DNA from: Caulobacteraceae bacterium
Lineage (GTDB): Bacteria; Pseudomonadota; Alphaproteobacteria; Caulobacterales; Caulobacteraceae
Assembly: GCA_020852035.1 (NCBI GenBank)
Contig: JADZBR010000277.1
Location: forward strand, 1-15,051
DNA length: 15,051 bases
Reading direction: 5' to 3'
The notes below the pieces were generated by a model, which saw only the letters and a program-made list of their open reading frames with translations, searched no databases and was not told the origin of the DNA. Numbering within the stretch: position 1 is the stretch's first letter; every line of letters begins with the position of its first letter. This document shows, in pieces, positions 1 through 5,853 of this stretch. The position numbers were made by a program, and so were the translations under genes.

Positions 1-71
1 AGGATTCTCCGGCCAAGCCCCGCCTTGAGCCTTTCCAGGAAAGTCACAGGCCTACACCCCCACCCCTAACC

Positions 72-96
72 CCTCCCCTCAAGGGGGAGGGGAACC
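72..96. repeat. GC-rich dispersed hairpin repeat at the end of the phosphatase gene
   Basis: A near-perfect inverted repeat of the form CCCCTCCCC-TCAA-GGGGGAGGGG. On the minus strand it overlaps the 3' end of the histidine phosphatase gene and supplies its last codons and its TGA stop. It resembles hairpin repeats scattered between genes in Caulobacterales (recalled, not searched). It could act as a factor-independent or Rho-assisted terminator for the minus-strand pair. Bases 1-71 beyond it show no gene I can support. Confidence 0.6.
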
Positions 97-699
97 AGGA
101 TCGCGCTCGTAACGGCGCATCGACCAGTACTTGAACCCTCGCCCGCCGGTCCGCCGCCAGCCCGCGCGGCGCAGGGCCTTGCCGAGCATGTGGTTGAACC
201 AGCCGTGGGCGACCAGCAGCACATCCTGGCCGCTGTCGGCCAGCACGGTCAGCCGGGCGGCGGCGGCCTCGGCCCGGCGGTGGGCCTCGCGGGCGGTCTC
301 CTGACCCTCGTGGTGGTCGAACCACAGCCACCACAGCCGCGCCAGGAACCCCCAGGTCGGCGGCGTCAGCCGAATCCAGGCCGGCCATTGCGGCGGCGGC
401 AGCGGCGCCTCGATGAACATGGCGTCGCGCTCGAAATCGCGGTCCCGGGTGAGGAGGCCGGCGCTTTCGATCGCCCGCAGACGGCTGGAGCACAGCACCA
501 CCTGCGAGCGGCCGGCCGTCGCAACCAGGTCGGCAGGCGGCGTCTGGCCGGGGCGGATGCCCAGCGCCTCGTAGCTGGTCCAGAACTCGCGATACTGCTG
601 CGCCGACAGCCGCACGCGGCGCGACAGCGACGGCTCGCCGTGCCGCGCCAGGGTGATGACGCCGGGCCGGACAGGAAGGTTTCGCGGTTCGGCGTTCAA
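79..699 (-). CDS. Histidine phosphatase family protein (phosphoglycerate mutase-like)
   Basis: A 206-residue member of the histidine phosphatase superfamily, which removes phosphate from small molecules or proteins through a phosphohistidine intermediate. The catalytic RHG motif is at residues 19-21 (LARHGEP). A second arginine lies in SSRLRAIESA (about R75), and the second catalytic histidine is H165 in LLVAHGWFN. The substrate cannot be read from the sequence. The insert around residues 100-130 is rich in Trp and Pro. The start is a TTG with no clear ribosome binding site; I chose it because no ATG or GTG lies in frame between the preceding in-frame stop and RHG. It lies 42 bp downstream of the deacetylase-like gene and is probably cotranscribed with it. 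The C-terminal residues (PGSPPP) are encoded by a dispersed GC hairpin repeat that also provides the stop. Confidence 0.82.
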   Translation of the reverse strand: MNAEPRNLPVRPGVITLARHGEPSLSRRVRLSAQQYREFWTSYEALGIRPGQTPPADLVATAGRSQVVLCSSRLRAIESAGLLTRDRDFERDAMFIEAPLPPPQWPAWIRLTPPTWGFLARLWWLWFDHHEGQETAREAHRRAEAAAARLTVLADSGQDVLLVAHGWFNHMLGKALRRAGWRRTGGRGFKYWSMRRYERDPGSPPP

Positions 700-741
700 G
701 GCCAGGCCGACGCTGCGGGGCGAAACGCACCCGCGCCCTCA

Positions 742-1662
742 TCACCCATCCTGCAGGGCCCCTACATGCGCGGCCGCCGAGCGGCCCAAGGCGGCTAGGT
801 CGTAGCCGCCCTCCAGCGACGAGACAACCCGCCCCTTGGCCCGGCCGCGCGCCACCTCCATCAGCGCCCGCGTGGCCCAGGCGAAATCCTGCGCCTCCAG
901 GTTCTGGCCGGCCAGCGGGTCGCGGGCGTGGGCGTCGAACCCGGCGGAGACGATCAGCAGGTCCGGAGCGAAGGCGTCGGCCGCCGCGGCGATTCGCCCG
1001 AACCGCTGACGCCACGCCTCCCGCGCCGCGCCCGGTGGGACGACCTCGTTGACGATGTTGCCGACGCCGGTCTCGCTCGGATGGCCGGTGCCCGGATAGA
1101 GCGGCCACTGGTGGATCGAACCGAAGAACAGGTTCGCGTCCGCCTCGAACGCCGCTTGGGTGCCGTTGCCGTGGTGCACGTCGAAGTCGACCACCGCTAC
1201 CCGCTTCAAGCCCGCCGCCTGCGCCGCCCGCGCGGCCACCGCGACGTTGGAGAAGACGCAAAAGCCCATCGCCTGGTCGGGCTCCGCATGGTGCCCCGGC
1301 GGGCGCACGGCGCAGAAGGCGCGCTCGGCCTGGCCCGCCGCCACCGCGCGGACGGCGGCCACCGTCGCCCCGGCCGCCCGGCGCGCGGCGATCCAGCTGC
1401 CGGCGGAAAGGAAGGTGTCGGGGTCGAGCGCCCGCAGACCCTCGGTGGGCGCCGCCTGGCGAACGCCATTGATGAAGAGTTCGGGATGCACCCGCGCCAG
1501 GTCCGCTTCCTCGACCAGCGGCGCCTCGCGCGCCTCCAGGTCCAGCGTGGCGTCGTCCTGCAGGGCGTCGAGCACCGCCGTCAGCCGCTCGGGCCGCTCG
1601 GCGTGGCCCTCGCCCGGCCGGTGGTCGAGCATGTCGGCGTGCGTGTAGAGGAGGACGGACAT
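742..1662 (-). CDS. Histone deacetylase family protein (acetylpolyamine amidohydrolase/AcuC-like)
   Basis: A 306-residue zinc amidohydrolase of the arginase/deacetylase fold, which removes acetyl groups from acetyl-lysine, acetylpolyamines or related amides in the cytoplasm. All hallmark motifs are present in order: RPPGHHAE with the charge-relay pair H124/H125, DFDVHHGNGT with zinc ligands D161 and H163, SAGFDAH with zinc ligand D243, and LEGGYD with the transition-state tyrosine Y287. The length is normal for the bacterial family. The ATG start gives the expected N-terminus (SVLLYTHADMLDHRPGEGHAERPERL). It probably forms a minus-strand operon with the histidine phosphatase. A GNAT acetyltransferase starts 23 bp away in the opposite direction. 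The exact substrate (protein acetyl-lysine, polyamine or acetoin-related) is not decided by sequence. Confidence 0.93.
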   Translation of the reverse strand: MSVLLYTHADMLDHRPGEGHAERPERLTAVLDALQDDATLDLEAREAPLVEEADLARVHPELFINGVRQAAPTEGLRALDPDTFLSAGSWIAARRAAGATVAAVRAVAAGQAERAFCAVRPPGHHAEPDQAMGFCVFSNVAVAARAAQAAGLKRVAVVDFDVHHGNGTQAAFEADANLFFGSIHQWPLYPGTGHPSETGVGNIVNEVVPPGAAREAWRQRFGRIAAAADAFAPDLLIVSAGFDAHARDPLAGQNLEAQDFAWATRALMEVARGRAKGRVVSSLEGGYDLAALGRSAAAHVGALQDG

Positions 1663-1685
1663 CGGCTTTCGGATACGACCCTAGC

Positions 1686-2219
1686 ATGACCATCCCGCAA
1701 CCCGCGATACGCCGAGCCGGGCCCGCCGACGCCGAGGCGCTGGCGCGGATCGGCCGCGAGACCTTCACCGAGACCTTCGGCCACATGTACCCGCCCGCCG
1801 ACCTGGCCGCCTTCCTGGCCGAGCACCATTCGCGCGAACGCGCCGCCACGGACCTGGCCCACCCTAAAAAGGCCGCCTGGATCGCCGAGCGGGACGGCGA
1901 GGTGGTCGGCTACGCGGCGGTCGGGCCATCCGACCTGCCCCATGCGGAGGTCGGGCCGGGCTCGGGCGAGTTGAAGCGGTTGTATGTCGACGCGGGCCAG
2001 CAGGGGCTGGGGACCGGTCGGCGACTTCTGGAAACGGCGCTCGCCTGGCTGGAATCGGCCGGGCTCGGCGACATCTGGCTCAGCGTCTGGTCGGAGAACT
2101 ACGGCGCCCAGCGCCTGTATCAGAGATACGGGTTCGAGTGTGTTGATACCTACCTGTTCCAAGTAGGTTCGGTATATGACAAAGAATTCATGTTTCGCAG
2201 GCGAAAAGTCCCTGTGTGA
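1686..2219 (+). CDS. GNAT family N-acetyltransferase
   Basis: A 177-residue single-domain GNAT enzyme that transfers an acetyl group from acetyl-CoA to an amine. The central strand and acetyl-CoA loop are visible as GELKRLYVDAGQQGLGTGRR (Q/R-x-x-G-x-G/A signature at about residues 105-110). The C-terminal motif is NYGAQRLYQRYGFECVDTYL (about 138-157), typical of the RimI/PhnO-like class. The acceptor is unknown. The ATG start fits the family, which usually begins a few residues before an IRRAxPAD segment. The gene diverges from the deacetylase-like gene across 23 bp, so the promoters of the two genes must overlap or lie inside each other's coding sequence. Whether the acetylase and deacetylase share a substrate is speculation. 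Confidence 0.9.
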   Translation: MTIPQPAIRRAGPADAEALARIGRETFTETFGHMYPPADLAAFLAEHHSRERAATDLAHPKKAAWIAERDGEVVGYAAVGPSDLPHAEVGPGSGELKRLYVDAGQQGLGTGRRLLETALAWLESAGLGDIWLSVWSENYGAQRLYQRYGFECVDTYLFQVGSVYDKEFMFRRRKVPV

Positions 2220-2313
2220 CACCGCACCTTTCCGCGAATTAATCGTTCGGGCCTTTGACGGGGACCGAGACGTTTGAGACGCTTGACTTGACCGTAGTTG
2301 GTCGGGATTGGGC

Positions 2314-2317
2314 GAGG
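2314..2317 (+). promoter_or_regulatory. Ribosome binding site deciding the start of the resolvase-like gene
   Basis: GAGG stands 6 nt before ATG 2324 and abuts the alternative ATG at 2318. The frame stays open to a TTG at 2255, but that codon has no ribosome binding site. The protein fold also starts exactly at 2324. Confidence 0.55.
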
Positions 2318-2323
2318 ATGGGG

Positions 2324-2809
2324 ATGTTGCGGATAGGATACATCAAAATCCAGGATGATCTGTCCGGTGACTACTCATCGCGCCTGAAAGAAGAGGGCTG
2401 CGACGTGGTGCGGGTCGAAGACTCCGCCGCGATCGGCGACGCGCCCATGCTGGAGGCGATCCTCGAGTTCATCGGCAGCGACGACGAACTGGTGGTGGGC
2501 GCCATCGAGCACCTGGGCGCCGGCCCCGGCGCCATGCTGTCGGTGATCGACAAGCTCGAGGCCAGAGGCGCCAGCCTGACCGTGCTCGAGCCCGGCTTCT
2601 CGACCGAGGGACCGGCAGGCGAGGTGCTGCGCGCCGTGCTGCAGGCGCTCTCGGCCTCCGAACCGGCCAGCCCGCGCCGCCGGGGCCCGGCGCGCACGGA
2701 GGATATCCTGGCGCTGCACGCCCAGGGGATCGGGCCTGTCGAGATCGCCCGCCGGCTGGGCGTCTCGCGCATGACCGTGTGGCGCAAGCTGAAGGCGATG
2801 GTGAGCTGA
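2324..2809 (+). CDS. Catalytically degenerate serine-resolvase-like protein with C-terminal helix-turn-helix
   Basis: A 161-residue protein laid out like a small serine recombinase: an N-terminal resolvase domain (about 1-113), a short basic linker, and a helix-turn-helix (about 124-157, ending in GVSRMTVWRKL). It aligns without gaps to the start of gamma-delta resolvase, where R8 and the nucleophile S10 lie in YARVST; here the segment is YIKIQD, giving K8 and Q10. The conserved DRLGR motif reads EHLGA, so both arginines are lost. The flanking structural segments are kept (DKLEARGASLTVLEPGFST, GEVLRAVLQALS). It should therefore not cut DNA, and may bind DNA as a regulator or architectural protein. 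The start is ATG 2324, chosen by the GAGG 6 nt upstream; ATG 2318 or TTG 2255 would lengthen it. No inverted repeats or transposon ends surround it. Confidence 0.85.
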   Translation: MLRIGYIKIQDDLSGDYSSRLKEEGCDVVRVEDSAAIGDAPMLEAILEFIGSDDELVVGAIEHLGAGPGAMLSVIDKLEARGASLTVLEPGFSTEGPAGEVLRAVLQALSASEPASPRRRGPARTEDILALHAQGIGPVEIARRLGVSRMTVWRKLKAMVS

Positions 2810-2895
2810 CGCCATTTGCGGCTGGATGGGACCGGCGAAGGCCGCCGTCGCTCGCCCCTGTTCCCGCCCGCCCGCGGACTTGCTCGTCGGGCCTA

Positions 2896-2964
2896 TGGGC
2901 GTCGACCTCGCAGGATAGTCCAATACGCCCGCGTTCATGGGTCGCCGGAACACGCCCGGCGATG
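2896..2964. repeat. Probable dispersed intergenic repeat with hairpin
   Basis: The spacer between the resolvase-like gene and the VWA gene (2810-3083) carries no gene. Its middle part reads like a dispersed alphaproteobacterial intergenic element: GTTCATGGGTCGCCGG, a 7-nt loop, then CCGGCGATGACG. The perfect stem is TCGCCGG (2942-2948) with CCGGCGA (2956-2962). I recall the style of this element from Caulobacterales and Rhizobiales genomes, but could not check copy number. Only one copy is in the window, so the outer edges are approximate. Confidence 0.4.
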
Positions 2965-3010
2965 ACGGGTGTGATCAGCGGCAGGGATTGATCGGCGCGC
3001 GCGAACGCCC

Positions 3011-3071
3011 CCGCCTCTGGACAGGGGCGGTCCAAGGCCCCACTCTCGGCGATCAAACGATTGTTCGCCGA
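3011..3071 (+). promoter_or_regulatory. Two consecutive hairpins in the leader of the VWA gene
   Basis: The first hairpin pairs CCGCCTCT (3011-3018) with AGGGGCGG (3023-3030), with one G-U pair and a GGAC loop. The second is a 26-nt interrupted palindrome, TCGGCGA-T-CAA-ACGA-TTG-T-TCGCCGA (3046-3071). It ends 12 nt before the start codon of the VWA gene, next to a weak AGG ribosome binding site. It could be a protein-binding operator or an mRNA structure that limits translation. I recognise no known riboswitch class. Confidence 0.4.
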
Positions 3072-3083
3072 TAGGCCAAATCC

Positions 3084-4274
3084 ATGTTCATGCGCTTTTT
3101 CACCGAGCTGCGCGAAGCCAAGGTCCCCGTCACGCTGAAGGAGTACCTGATGCTGATGGAGGCGCTCGACAAGAGCGTCATCGACCGCTCGGTGGACGAC
3201 TTCTACTACCTCTCCCGCGCCGCCCTGGTGAAGGACGAGAAGAACATCGACAAGTTCGACCAGGTGTTCGGCCACGTCTTCAAGGGGCTGGAGAAGGTCG
3301 AGGGCATCGGCACGGCCGACATCCCGGCCGAGTGGCTGAAGCGCATCTCCGACAAGTTCCTGACCGAGGAGGAGAAGGCGCAGATCGAGGCGATGGGCGG
3401 CTTCGACAAGCTGATGGAAGAGCTGCAGCGCCGCATCCAGGAGGCCAAGGAAGGCAAGGGCGACGAGGACGGCAAGGGCCAGGGCCGCGGCAACCAGCCG
3501 AACGGCAATTCCCCCTTCGGCGCCGGCGGCTATCACCCCGAGGGCATTCGCATCGGCCAGGACAAGGGCCGCCACGGCAAGGCGATCAAGGTCTGGGACA
3601 AGCGCGAATACAAGAACCTCGACGACTCGGTCGAGCTCGGCACGCGGAACATCAAGGTGGCGCTGCGCAGGCTGCGCCGCTGGGTGCGCGACGGCGCGGC
3701 CGAAGAGCTCGACATGGACCAGACCATCAAGGGCCCGGCCGAAAAAGGCTATCTCGACATCAACATGCGCCCCGAGAAGCGCAACAAGATCAGCGTCCTG
3801 CTCTTCCTCGACATCGGCGGCTCGATGGACAGCCACATCAAGGTCTGCGAGGAGCTGTTCTCTGCGGCGCGCTCCGAGTTCAAGAACATGGAGTTCTACT
3901 ACTTCCACAACTGCCTCTACGAGAGCGTGTGGAAGGACAACCGCCGCCGGCACACCGAGAAGCTGAACACCTGGGACGTGCTCCACAAGTACTCCAGCGA
4001 CTACAAGATCATCTTCGTCGGCGACGCCACCATGAGCCCCTACGAGATCACCTATCCGGGCGGCTCGGTGGAGCACTGGAACGAGGAGGCCGGCGCCATC
4101 TGGGTCGACCGGGTGACAACCATCTTCGACAGCGTCATCTGGCTGAACCCCACCGCCGAGCGGCACTGGGACTACACCCCCTCGATCGAGGTGATGAAGC
4201 AGCTGGTCAACGACCGCATGTACCCGCTGACCCTGGAAGGGCTCGACAAGGCGATGCGAGAACTCGCGCGATAG
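3084..4274 (+). CDS. VWA domain-containing protein, CoxE-like
   Basis: A 396-residue soluble protein of the CoxE-like/VWA family. Members usually work with a MoxR-type AAA+ ATPase as a metal-insertion or protein-remodelling pair. The N-terminal region (FFTELREAKVPVTLKEYLMLMEAL) is the typical family opening. A charged, low-complexity linker follows (about 115-160, rich in Lys, Glu, Gly). The C-terminal VWA domain starts near 235. Its MIDAS motif is D243-I-G-G-S247-M, with a further acidic residue at D314 (VGDATMSP). The DxGGS form differs from the classical DxSxS but is usual in this family, to my knowledge. No signal peptide or membrane segment is seen. The MoxR partner is absent from both sides, so it must be encoded elsewhere. 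The start has only a weak ribosome binding site; M3 (ATG 3090) is an alternative. Confidence 0.9.
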   Translation: MFMRFFTELREAKVPVTLKEYLMLMEALDKSVIDRSVDDFYYLSRAALVKDEKNIDKFDQVFGHVFKGLEKVEGIGTADIPAEWLKRISDKFLTEEEKAQIEAMGGFDKLMEELQRRIQEAKEGKGDEDGKGQGRGNQPNGNSPFGAGGYHPEGIRIGQDKGRHGKAIKVWDKREYKNLDDSVELGTRNIKVALRRLRRWVRDGAAEELDMDQTIKGPAEKGYLDINMRPEKRNKISVLLFLDIGGSMDSHIKVCEELFSAARSEFKNMEFYYFHNCLYESVWKDNRRRHTEKLNTWDVLHKYSSDYKIIFVGDATMSPYEITYPGGSVEHWNEEAGAIWVDRVTTIFDSVIWLNPTAERHWDYTPSIEVMKQLVNDRMYPLTLEGLDKAMRELAR

Positions 4275-4283
4275 GGATACACC

Positions 4284-4316
4284 CGCGCAAATTGCGCGTT
4301 ATAGTGGCGCTATAAC
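4284..4316. promoter_or_regulatory. Two adjoining perfect palindromes touching the start codon of the next gene, with a -10-like element
   Basis: Palindrome one is CGCGCAA-A-TTGCGCG (4284-4298). Palindrome two is GTTATAG-TGGCG-CTATAAC (4298-4316), sharing one base with the first. ATG 4318 follows after one base, so there is no room for a conventional ribosome binding site. Its right arm contains GCTATAAC, a full match to the Caulobacter housekeeping -10 consensus GCTANAWC, with TTGCGCG ten bases upstream as a poor -35. It looks like an operator over a promoter. If that -10 is used, transcription would begin inside the annotated coding sequence; use of the left-hand TATAGT would instead give an almost leaderless message. 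Confidence 0.5.
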
Positions 4317-4317
4317 G

Positions 4318-4572
4318 ATGGCCTTCGACACGTTGGCGGCGGCGAAGGCGCTCAAGAGCGCAGGCTTCGACGAAGCGCGCGCCGATGCGATCGTAGGCGT
4401 CATTCAACAATCCGCCCCTTTGGAAGATCTGGTCACCAAGGACTACCTCAAGGGCGAATTGGAGAAACTCGAGGGGCGCCTGAAGCTCTTCGTGGCCTAC
4501 ACCATGATAGGCAGCGCCGCGGCCATCGTCCTCGCACAGATCATTCTCAAGTTCTTGGGTTTGGCGCCGTAA
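4318..4572 (+). CDS. Small coiled-coil protein with C-terminal membrane helix (DUF1640-like)
   Basis: An 84-residue protein. Residues 1-35 (MAFDTLAAAKALKSAGFDEA and following) resemble the opening of small alphaproteobacterial DUF1640-type coiled-coil proteins. Residues 36-56 are charged and likely helical (KDYLKGELEKLEGRLK). Residues 57-79 form one hydrophobic helix ending in KFLGLAP, so the protein is probably anchored in the inner membrane with its N-terminus in the cytoplasm. The function is unknown. The family assignment rests on similarity of pattern, not a search. It starts one base after a double palindrome and has no visible ribosome binding site. It lies 43 bp after the VWA gene and 41 bp before a TetR regulator, all in one direction, but the palindromes suggest its own transcription signal. 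Confidence 0.7.
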   Translation: MAFDTLAAAKALKSAGFDEARADAIVGVIQQSAPLEDLVTKDYLKGELEKLEGRLKLFVAYTMIGSAAAIVLAQIILKFLGLAP

Positions 4573-4613
4573 CGGGACTGTCATACGCTCGTTCGGACGC
4601 CAGAGATTCCCGC

Positions 4614-5267
4614 GTGACCGAACCCGCCACATCCGACGAAATCCGCGAGGAGGAAGCCGCCACCAAGGCGGCCGTCCTGGCCACGGCCGAACGGCTCTTC
4701 GCCCTGCACGGCTTCGGCAGCGTCTCGGTGCGCGACATCACCGCCGCGGCGGGGGTGAACCTCGCCTCGGTGAACTACCACTTCGGCTCGAAGGACAACC
4801 TGCTCTTCGAGATCTTCAAGCGCCGCACGGCCGAGCTGAACCGCGAGCGCGCGCGGATGCTGCACGAGGCCAACGACCGCCACGCCGGCCGCCCGCCGGT
4901 GCGCGAGATCCTGGAGGCGCTATTCGCCCCGCCGCTGCGCTGGGGGGCGCCGGAGAACCCGCGCGCCATCTCCGCCCAGTTCATCATCCGCTCGCGCAGC
5001 GAGGGCACGCCGGAGATGCGCGAGGCCATCGCCCACGACGTCTCCCACCTCATCCGCTTCGCCGACGCCCTGACCGCCGCCCGGCCGGACCTGGCGCCGG
5101 AAGTGGTCTACTGGCGGCTGCACTTCGCCCTGGGCATGGTGCACAACAACCGCTTCATCGAGTTCGACCGCCTGCACATGCTCTCCGACGGGGCGACCCG
5201 CGAGGGCGACGTGGACAGCCTGCTGCAGCGGATGCTGGACTTCGCGGAAGCGGGATTTTTGGCCTAG
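4614..5267 (+). CDS. TetR/AcrR family transcriptional regulator
   Basis: A 217-residue one-component repressor-type regulator. The N-terminal helix-turn-helix is clear: ATAERLFALHGFGSVSVRDI followed by AAAGVNLASVNYHFGSKDNL (about residues 24-63), with the family's YHFGSKDNLL hallmark. The C-terminal part (about 75-217) is an all-helical ligand-binding and dimerisation domain of unknown specificity. The start is GTG at 4614, with no strong ribosome binding site. It lies 41 bp downstream of the small membrane protein and converges on the globin-like gene across 48 bp. Its target is unknown; the palindromes at 4284-4316 are the nearest candidate operator, though TetR operators more often flank the regulator's own promoter. 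Confidence 0.93.
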   Translation: MTEPATSDEIREEEAATKAAVLATAERLFALHGFGSVSVRDITAAAGVNLASVNYHFGSKDNLLFEIFKRRTAELNRERARMLHEANDRHAGRPPVREILEALFAPPLRWGAPENPRAISAQFIIRSRSEGTPEMREAIAHDVSHLIRFADALTAARPDLAPEVVYWRLHFALGMVHNNRFIEFDRLHMLSDGATREGDVDSLLQRMLDFAEAGFLA

Positions 5268-5280
5268 GCGGAACAAGGCC

Positions 5281-5305
5281 AACGCCTGCCGCCAGCCCCG
5301 GCGTT
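5281..5305. terminator. Weak hairpin between convergent genes
   Basis: AACGCC (5281-5286) and GGCGTT (5300-5305) form a perfect 6-bp stem with a 13-nt loop, followed by only a short T run. It lies between the TetR and globin-like genes, which end facing each other, and may serve one or both as a weak terminator. Confidence 0.3.
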
Positions 5306-5315
5306 TACGGCGCGA

Positions 5316-5822
5316 TCAGGTGGTCGCGGACTGCCCGCCCGCGCCGTAGCGCTCCTGCATCTGCGCCTTGATGCTGTCGAAGGCCGGCGAAACCACGTCC
5401 GTGCGCGGCACTGCGGCGGCGTAGCGGTCGATCTCGGCCAACATCTCTCGCCAGGCCGTCGCGAAATCCGACGACCAGTCGCTCCCCAGGACCACCTCGG
5501 TGGTTTCGGCGATCACCTTGAAGAAGGTGGTGAAGATCTCGCGCGGCACGTCGTAGCCCTCATGCGTGACCATCTCCGTGCCGATCATGTGACCGGCGTA
5601 GCGCCGCTCGCCGATGAAATCGAGAATGGCGGCGAAGGTGCGCGCCAGCATCTCGCCCTTGATGGCGTCGTTGCTGTCGCGCCAGAAATAGGCCCGCATC
5701 TCCGGCAAGCGCTCGAACAGCCTGGCGTAGACCAACGGCGTGGGATCCTCGCAGCGCTCGGCCAGCAGTTCCAGGCTGGCTTCGATCTGCTCGGCCCGCG
5801 GGAAAGCGGGGGCTTTCGACAT
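5316..5822 (-). CDS. Globin-like haem protein paired with a P450
   Basis: A 168-residue protein with the sequence pattern of a single-domain bacterial globin. The B-helix/CD region reads VYARLFERLPEMRAYFWRD, with F46 as the probable CD1 phenylalanine. The probable proximal (F8) histidine is H87 in THEGYDVPREIF, matching the rHxgYgV pattern. The last helix reads SDWSSDFATAWREMLAEIDR, as in the H helix of flavohaemoglobin-type globins. No reductase domain follows. The start is ATG 5822, because a GGAG lies 6 nt before it; an ATG at 5834 lacks a ribosome binding site. It begins 31 bp after the CYP153-type P450 gene on the same strand, so the two are probably one operon. Possible roles are oxygen delivery or protection from NO or peroxide; these are inferences. 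Haem binding itself is not proven by sequence. Confidence 0.68.
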   Translation of the reverse strand: MSKAPAFPRAEQIEASLELLAERCEDPTPLVYARLFERLPEMRAYFWRDSNDAIKGEMLARTFAAILDFIGERRYAGHMIGTEMVTHEGYDVPREIFTTFFKVIAETTEVVLGSDWSSDFATAWREMLAEIDRYAAAVPRTDVVSPAFDSIKAQMQERYGAGGQSATT

Positions 5823-5828
5823 GGAAGT

Positions 5829-5832
5829 CTCC
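5829..5832 (-). promoter_or_regulatory. Ribosome binding site deciding the start of the globin-like gene
   Basis: On the minus strand GGAG stands 6 nt before ATG 5822. It overlaps the alternative ATG at 5834, whose own upstream sequence is an alternating GC tract with no ribosome binding site. Confidence 0.6.
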
Positions 5833-5853
5833 ATTGCGCGCGCGGCGCGCCGA

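Noticed and set aside
742..755. ATG at 742 overlapping the deacetylase stop as the start of the phosphatase
   Set aside because: It is in a different frame from the RHG-containing protein and reads into an Arg/Pro-rich shadow frame.
44..1849. 601-residue minus-strand open frame
   Set aside because: It lies out of frame over the phosphatase and deacetylase genes and is a run of Arg, Gly and Pro. This is a GC-bias artefact.
2255..2323. TTG start extending the resolvase-like protein by 23 residues
   Set aside because: It has no ribosome binding site, and the resolvase fold starts at ATG 2324 behind a GAGG. The TTGACGG at 2255 resembles a -35 element, but no convincing -10 follows.
2324..2809. 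Active transposon or integron recombinase
   Set aside because: The catalytic serine and arginines are absent, and no terminal repeats or cargo genes are seen around it.
2469..4166. 565-residue open frame antisense to the VWA gene
   Set aside because: The opposite strand has full VWA motifs and normal composition. The antisense product is Val/Leu/His-rich low complexity with no motif.
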